Made by a program: the position numbers and the translations under genes. 64,000 nucleotides of DNA, taken from NCBI RefSeq assembly GCF_002742335.1, contig NZ_MDGR01000007.1:1492501-1556500 (forward strand), written 5' to 3'. Positions 61,620 to 64,000 of the stretch are shown one piece after another. How positions within the stretch are numbered: the first letter of the stretch is position 1; each line of letters begins with the position of its first letter. Below the pieces are notes generated by a model that worked only from the letters and a program-made list of their open reading frames with translations, searched no databases and was not told the DNA's origin. The stretch is from Reichenbachiella sp. 5M10 (lineage in GTDB: Bacteria > Bacteroidota > Bacteroidia > Cytophagales > Cyclobacteriaceae).

Positions 61620-63380
61620 TTGCTTACCCCTAAGATTACCAGCTATCTTTTTTGTTTGTTTTTGTTTGTAGCATGTACTGCTCAAGCTCAAAATGATCCT
61701 CTCAAGTCTTTTTTTAGCGAAAGAGTCAAGGAGTATAGAGAGACAGATACCATTCCGACGGTTCAGAGGGAAGAGGGAGACTTGGATCCGCAGTTGTCAG
61801 AAGAAGAGCTGGATTCTGCGATTCTCTCGGCAGATGCCATTGGTGGAGGTGAGCAAAATGCCATCGACACGACCTCTTTCTTGCAGCGAGCCAATGCTGT
61901 CAAAAAAAGAAAGCCTAGCAAACGGTACAAAAAAGAGTCTCAATGGGATACATATTATGGGATCACAGAGGCGGAGAGTTACAAAAAAGAACATCTGCTT
62001 AAGGATGAATTCAAAGTGTTTGGATGGCATCCCTATTGGATGGGATCTGCATACAAGGAGTACAACTTCTCATTGCTCTCGACCATCGCCTACTTTTCTT
62101 ATGAACTGAACCCGGAAACGGGAGGGTATCATACGGTGCATGATTGGAAAACGACAAGTTTGATTGACTCTGCCAAAGCACATGATACGAGGGTGCTGTT
62201 GAGTGTAACCAATTTTGGAGCATCCAATAATAGGAAATTTCTTTCCTCACCCAATGCTCAGGATCGTCTCATCAATGAATTGATATCCTTGCTGAGTGAG
62301 AGAGGAGCTCATGGTGTCAATATTGATTTTGAAAATATCCCCTCCAATCAGAGAGAGAACTTTACTTCCTTTCTTATCCAGTTGTCCAATAAATTGAAGC
62401 TAGCGAATAAGGACTATCGAGTCACTTTGGCCGTGCCACCTATTGATCATGCTCATGTGTATGAATTTGCGCATATCAATGGCTACATAGACCTATTTAT
62501 CATCATGGGGTACGAGTTTTATGGTATCACTAGCAGTGAGGCGGGCCCTGTTTCTCCCATTGGTAGTGGCAACTATTGGTGGGATTATAACCTACAGAGT
62601 GCTCTGGATGAATACAGTGCTGAGGGTATCCCATTTGGCAAAACGCTCATGGGGTTGCCGTATTATGGAGCCGAGTGGAAGACGCACAGTTTAAAGTTTC
62701 CTTCCAAGGTGAAGCAGTTTATGAAGTATCCCATGTATCGGGATGTGAAAAGAAAATATGGAGATCTGCCGTGCTGCGAAGATGAGGGTAGCAAGAGTAA
62801 GTATTATGTCTATAGGGATGCGGACAATGACTATCGTCAATTATGGTATGAAGACAGTTTGTCCCTGAGTAAAAAATATGATTGGATCATCGAAAAGGGA
62901 CTTGGGGGAGTCGGTATATGGGCTCTTGGCTATGACAATGGTCACGACGAGCTCTGGAGATTGTTAGCAGCCAAATTTGCTCATACTGGTTTGGAAGAAA
63001 AAACGGCTCGAATGGGGAACTTTTTTAGTCGCTATTCTCCGAGAAGGATCATGATGATGTTGATGCGAATCATCAAGGACCCCACGTATCTGGCGAGAAA
63101 CCCGAGACCATTGCTGTCTATTTTTGGAGCTATATCGGGAGTGAGTCTTCTAGGTTTTTTCTTTATCTACCGATACGGGTATAGAATATCTCGTTCTTTC
63201 AATGTGGCCATCAAAGGCACCATTGTACTCCTCGTCTTGGTTTTGATAGGGTTGATTTTTTTGGCAATGAAATTTTCGGTGGCTGGACAGCTACTCTATA
63301 TGACCATAGGTTTTGTGCTTGGAGGAGTGATCATTATGCTCATAAGTAGAAGGTTCTTAAGAGAAGTAGAATTACCATAA
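61620..63380 (+). CDS. GH18-like membrane-anchored protein next to the eCIS genes
   Basis: Begins with TTG (61620-61622); no in-frame ATG lies near, and the next residues (LTPKITSYLFCLFLFVACTAQAQ) form a signal peptide or lipobox. About 586 aa. Residues 130-440 are a TIM barrel of GH18 type (FKVFGWHPYWMGSAYKEYNF, LLSTIAYFSYEL, IIMGYEFYGI, GVGIWALGYDN). The catalytic DxxDxDxE motif is altered to HGVNIDFE: the last Asp and Glu remain and the first two are changed. C-terminal residues 470-586 contain three membrane helices, an unusual addition. It lies 2 nt before Pvc16, so it is probably in the injection-system operon and may bind or cut the cell wall for particle anchoring or release. Confidence 0.75.
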   Translation: MLTPKITSYLFCLFLFVACTAQAQNDPLKSFFSERVKEYRETDTIPTVQREEGDLDPQLSEEELDSAILSADAIGGGEQNAIDTTSFLQRANAVKKRKPSKRYKKESQWDTYYGITEAESYKKEHLLKDEFKVFGWHPYWMGSAYKEYNFSLLSTIAYFSYELNPETGGYHTVHDWKTTSLIDSAKAHDTRVLLSVTNFGASNNRKFLSSPNAQDRLINELISLLSERGAHGVNIDFENIPSNQRENFTSFLIQLSNKLKLANKDYRVTLAVPPIDHAHVYEFAHINGYIDLFIIMGYEFYGITSSEAGPVSPIGSGNYWWDYNLQSALDEYSAEGIPFGKTLMGLPYYGAEWKTHSLKFPSKVKQFMKYPMYRDVKRKYGDLPCCEDEGSKSKYYVYRDADNDYRQLWYEDSLSLSKKYDWIIEKGLGGVGIWALGYDNGHDELWRLLAAKFAHTGLEEKTARMGNFFSRYSPRRIMMMLMRIIKDPTYLARNPRPLLSIFGAISGVSLLGFFFIYRYGYRISRSFNVAIKGTIVLLVLVLIGLIFLAMKFSVAGQLLYMTIGFVLGGVIIMLISRRFLREVELP

Positions 63381-63382
63381 CT

Positions 63383-63919
63383 ATGATAGGATCAGCATTA
63401 AATACTGTAGCAGATACAATCAATGAGTACTTGAGCAACAGGTACTCAATCAGTGAGGATAAAGTCGTTGTGTCCAATTTGGTCGATTCGGAAGGGAATG
63501 TCGCAGTGACCGAACCCAATAAACTGGTATTGAGTCTTGTCAATCTGCAACCGGAAAAAATTGCTCAAAGAGGCCAAGTGTCGAACAAGGGTGTTTTGAA
63601 TGTCAATCTGTATGTCTTGTTTTCGTCTACATTTTCAGATTTGAATTATGCAGAAGGTTTGGATTATATCGCTGGAGTCATGTCATTCTTTCATGCCAAC
63701 AATGTATTGAATCATTCGAATGCACCGAATCTAGACAGTGGGTTGGAAAAACTGACCTTTGACATTTTTGCTCAGGACTTGCAAGATGCAAGCAACTTGT
63801 GGGGAGCCTTGGGAGCGAAATACATGCCGTCTGTGATCTACAAAATGAGGATGGTTACACTCAAAGAAGGAGACTTTGGTTTGAGTGCTCCATTGACAGG
63901 ACTTACTACGCGATTCTGA
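63383..63919 (+). CDS. Pvc16/Afp16-like tail terminator protein (DUF4255)
   Basis: A 178-aa protein: MIGSALNTVADTINEYLSNR, then KVVVSNLVDSEGNVAVTEPN KLVLSLVNLQPE at the N-terminus, followed by RGQVSNKGVLNVNLYVLFSSTFSDLNYAEGLDYIAGVMSFFHANNV. These are the characteristic DUF4255 motifs (N-terminal helix, YLxSxxxxxxDLxxYxxxLxFFQ-like and LExxSxxLxLW-type segments). Afp16/Pvc16 caps and terminates the sheath/tube of extracellular contractile injection systems. Length is usual for the family. Its ATG is 2 nt after the GH18-like gene; the next gene overlaps its stop. Strong marker that the structural eCIS genes continue beyond the window. Confidence 0.9.
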   Translation: MIGSALNTVADTINEYLSNRYSISEDKVVVSNLVDSEGNVAVTEPNKLVLSLVNLQPEKIAQRGQVSNKGVLNVNLYVLFSSTFSDLNYAEGLDYIAGVMSFFHANNVLNHSNAPNLDSGLEKLTFDIFAQDLQDASNLWGALGAKYMPSVIYKMRMVTLKEGDFGLSAPLTGLTTRF

Positions 63920-64000
63920 TGATTAGCTTTCAGTTTCAATATCGTCCATTTATCGATGTTTCCATCGGACATGAGTTTTTTGACAGCTCAGTATTGAGTC
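63919..64000 (+). CDS. Start of a further gene of the eCIS operon (cut by window end)
   Basis: An ATG at 63919-63921 overlaps the TGA of the Pvc16 gene (TGATG). The first residues are MISFQFQYRPFIDVSIGHEF, then FDSSVLS, and the frame is open to the window end. A small gene with this kind of start often follows DUF4255 genes in Bacteroidota eCIS clusters, but too little is visible to name it. Confidence 0.55.
   Translation, partial: MISFQFQYRPFIDVSIGHEFFDSSVLS

Overview
The window looks like a chromosomal segment of a marine or gliding Bacteroidota bacterium, most likely order Cytophagales. The signs are type IX secretion (T9SS) C-terminal sorting domains on two giant surface proteins, SusC/TonB-type receptors with CarboxypepD_reg-like N-termini, LytS/LytTR two-component pairs, FISUMP lipoproteins, an HU-HIG-type DNA-binding protein, a Pvc16-like (DUF4255) contractile-injection gene, and TAnnTTTG-type promoter motifs. 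No rRNA, tRNA or CRISPR array was found.

Layout. (1) 1-6650 is mobile-element territory: a VapE-like helicase and two small partners led by an excisionase-type regulator (minus strand), a HipBA toxin-antitoxin pair (plus strand), then a decayed second element made of an integrase 3' tail, an intact unknown gene, a truncated excisionase and a frameshifted VOC (PhnB-like) gene. (2) 6793-11856 and 22677-27633 are two paralogous XusABC-like uptake operons (TonB receptor, DUF4374 lipoprotein, PepSY protein). The first has a Fur-like palindrome at its start and a 58-aa membrane protein at its end; the second lies beside a divergent LytS/LytTR pair. Both have a hairpin between the DUF4374 and PepSY genes. 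(3) 12783-22038 holds an HU-like protein, an 1855-aa T9SS protein and a TPR histidine kinase/LytTR pair. (4) 29481-34960 is a polymorphic-toxin locus: a 1395-aa protein ending in an AHH nuclease, an Imm11-like immunity gene, an ankyrin-repeat gene and a 54-bp scar copied from the toxin gene.

(5) 35163-49200 is the most unusual part. It is a tandem array of four two-gene units. Gene A is a FISUMP lipoprotein. Gene B is the start of a giant Ig-like T9SS protein, full length only in the last unit. In every unit the variable DNA is one contiguous block, covering the 3' end of A and the 5' end of B, between conserved flanks. This looks like a store of alternative A/B junction cassettes.

(6) 49610-64000 appears to be the edge of an extracellular contractile injection system (eCIS) locus. 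It has a LysM/GH108 muramidase with eCIS-like leader repeats and an overlapping small lipoprotein, an AAA+ ATPase, a four-gene operon (transporter-HEAT-cNMP protein, nSTAND-WD40 ATPase, outer-membrane barrel, lipoprotein), a GH18-like membrane protein and Pvc16. The sheath, tube and baseplate genes would lie to the right, outside the window. Two arrays of CACGTG motifs spaced 20-24 bp (12350-12467 and 49310-49383) share a flanking head sequence and form a mobile-looking intergenic repeat family.
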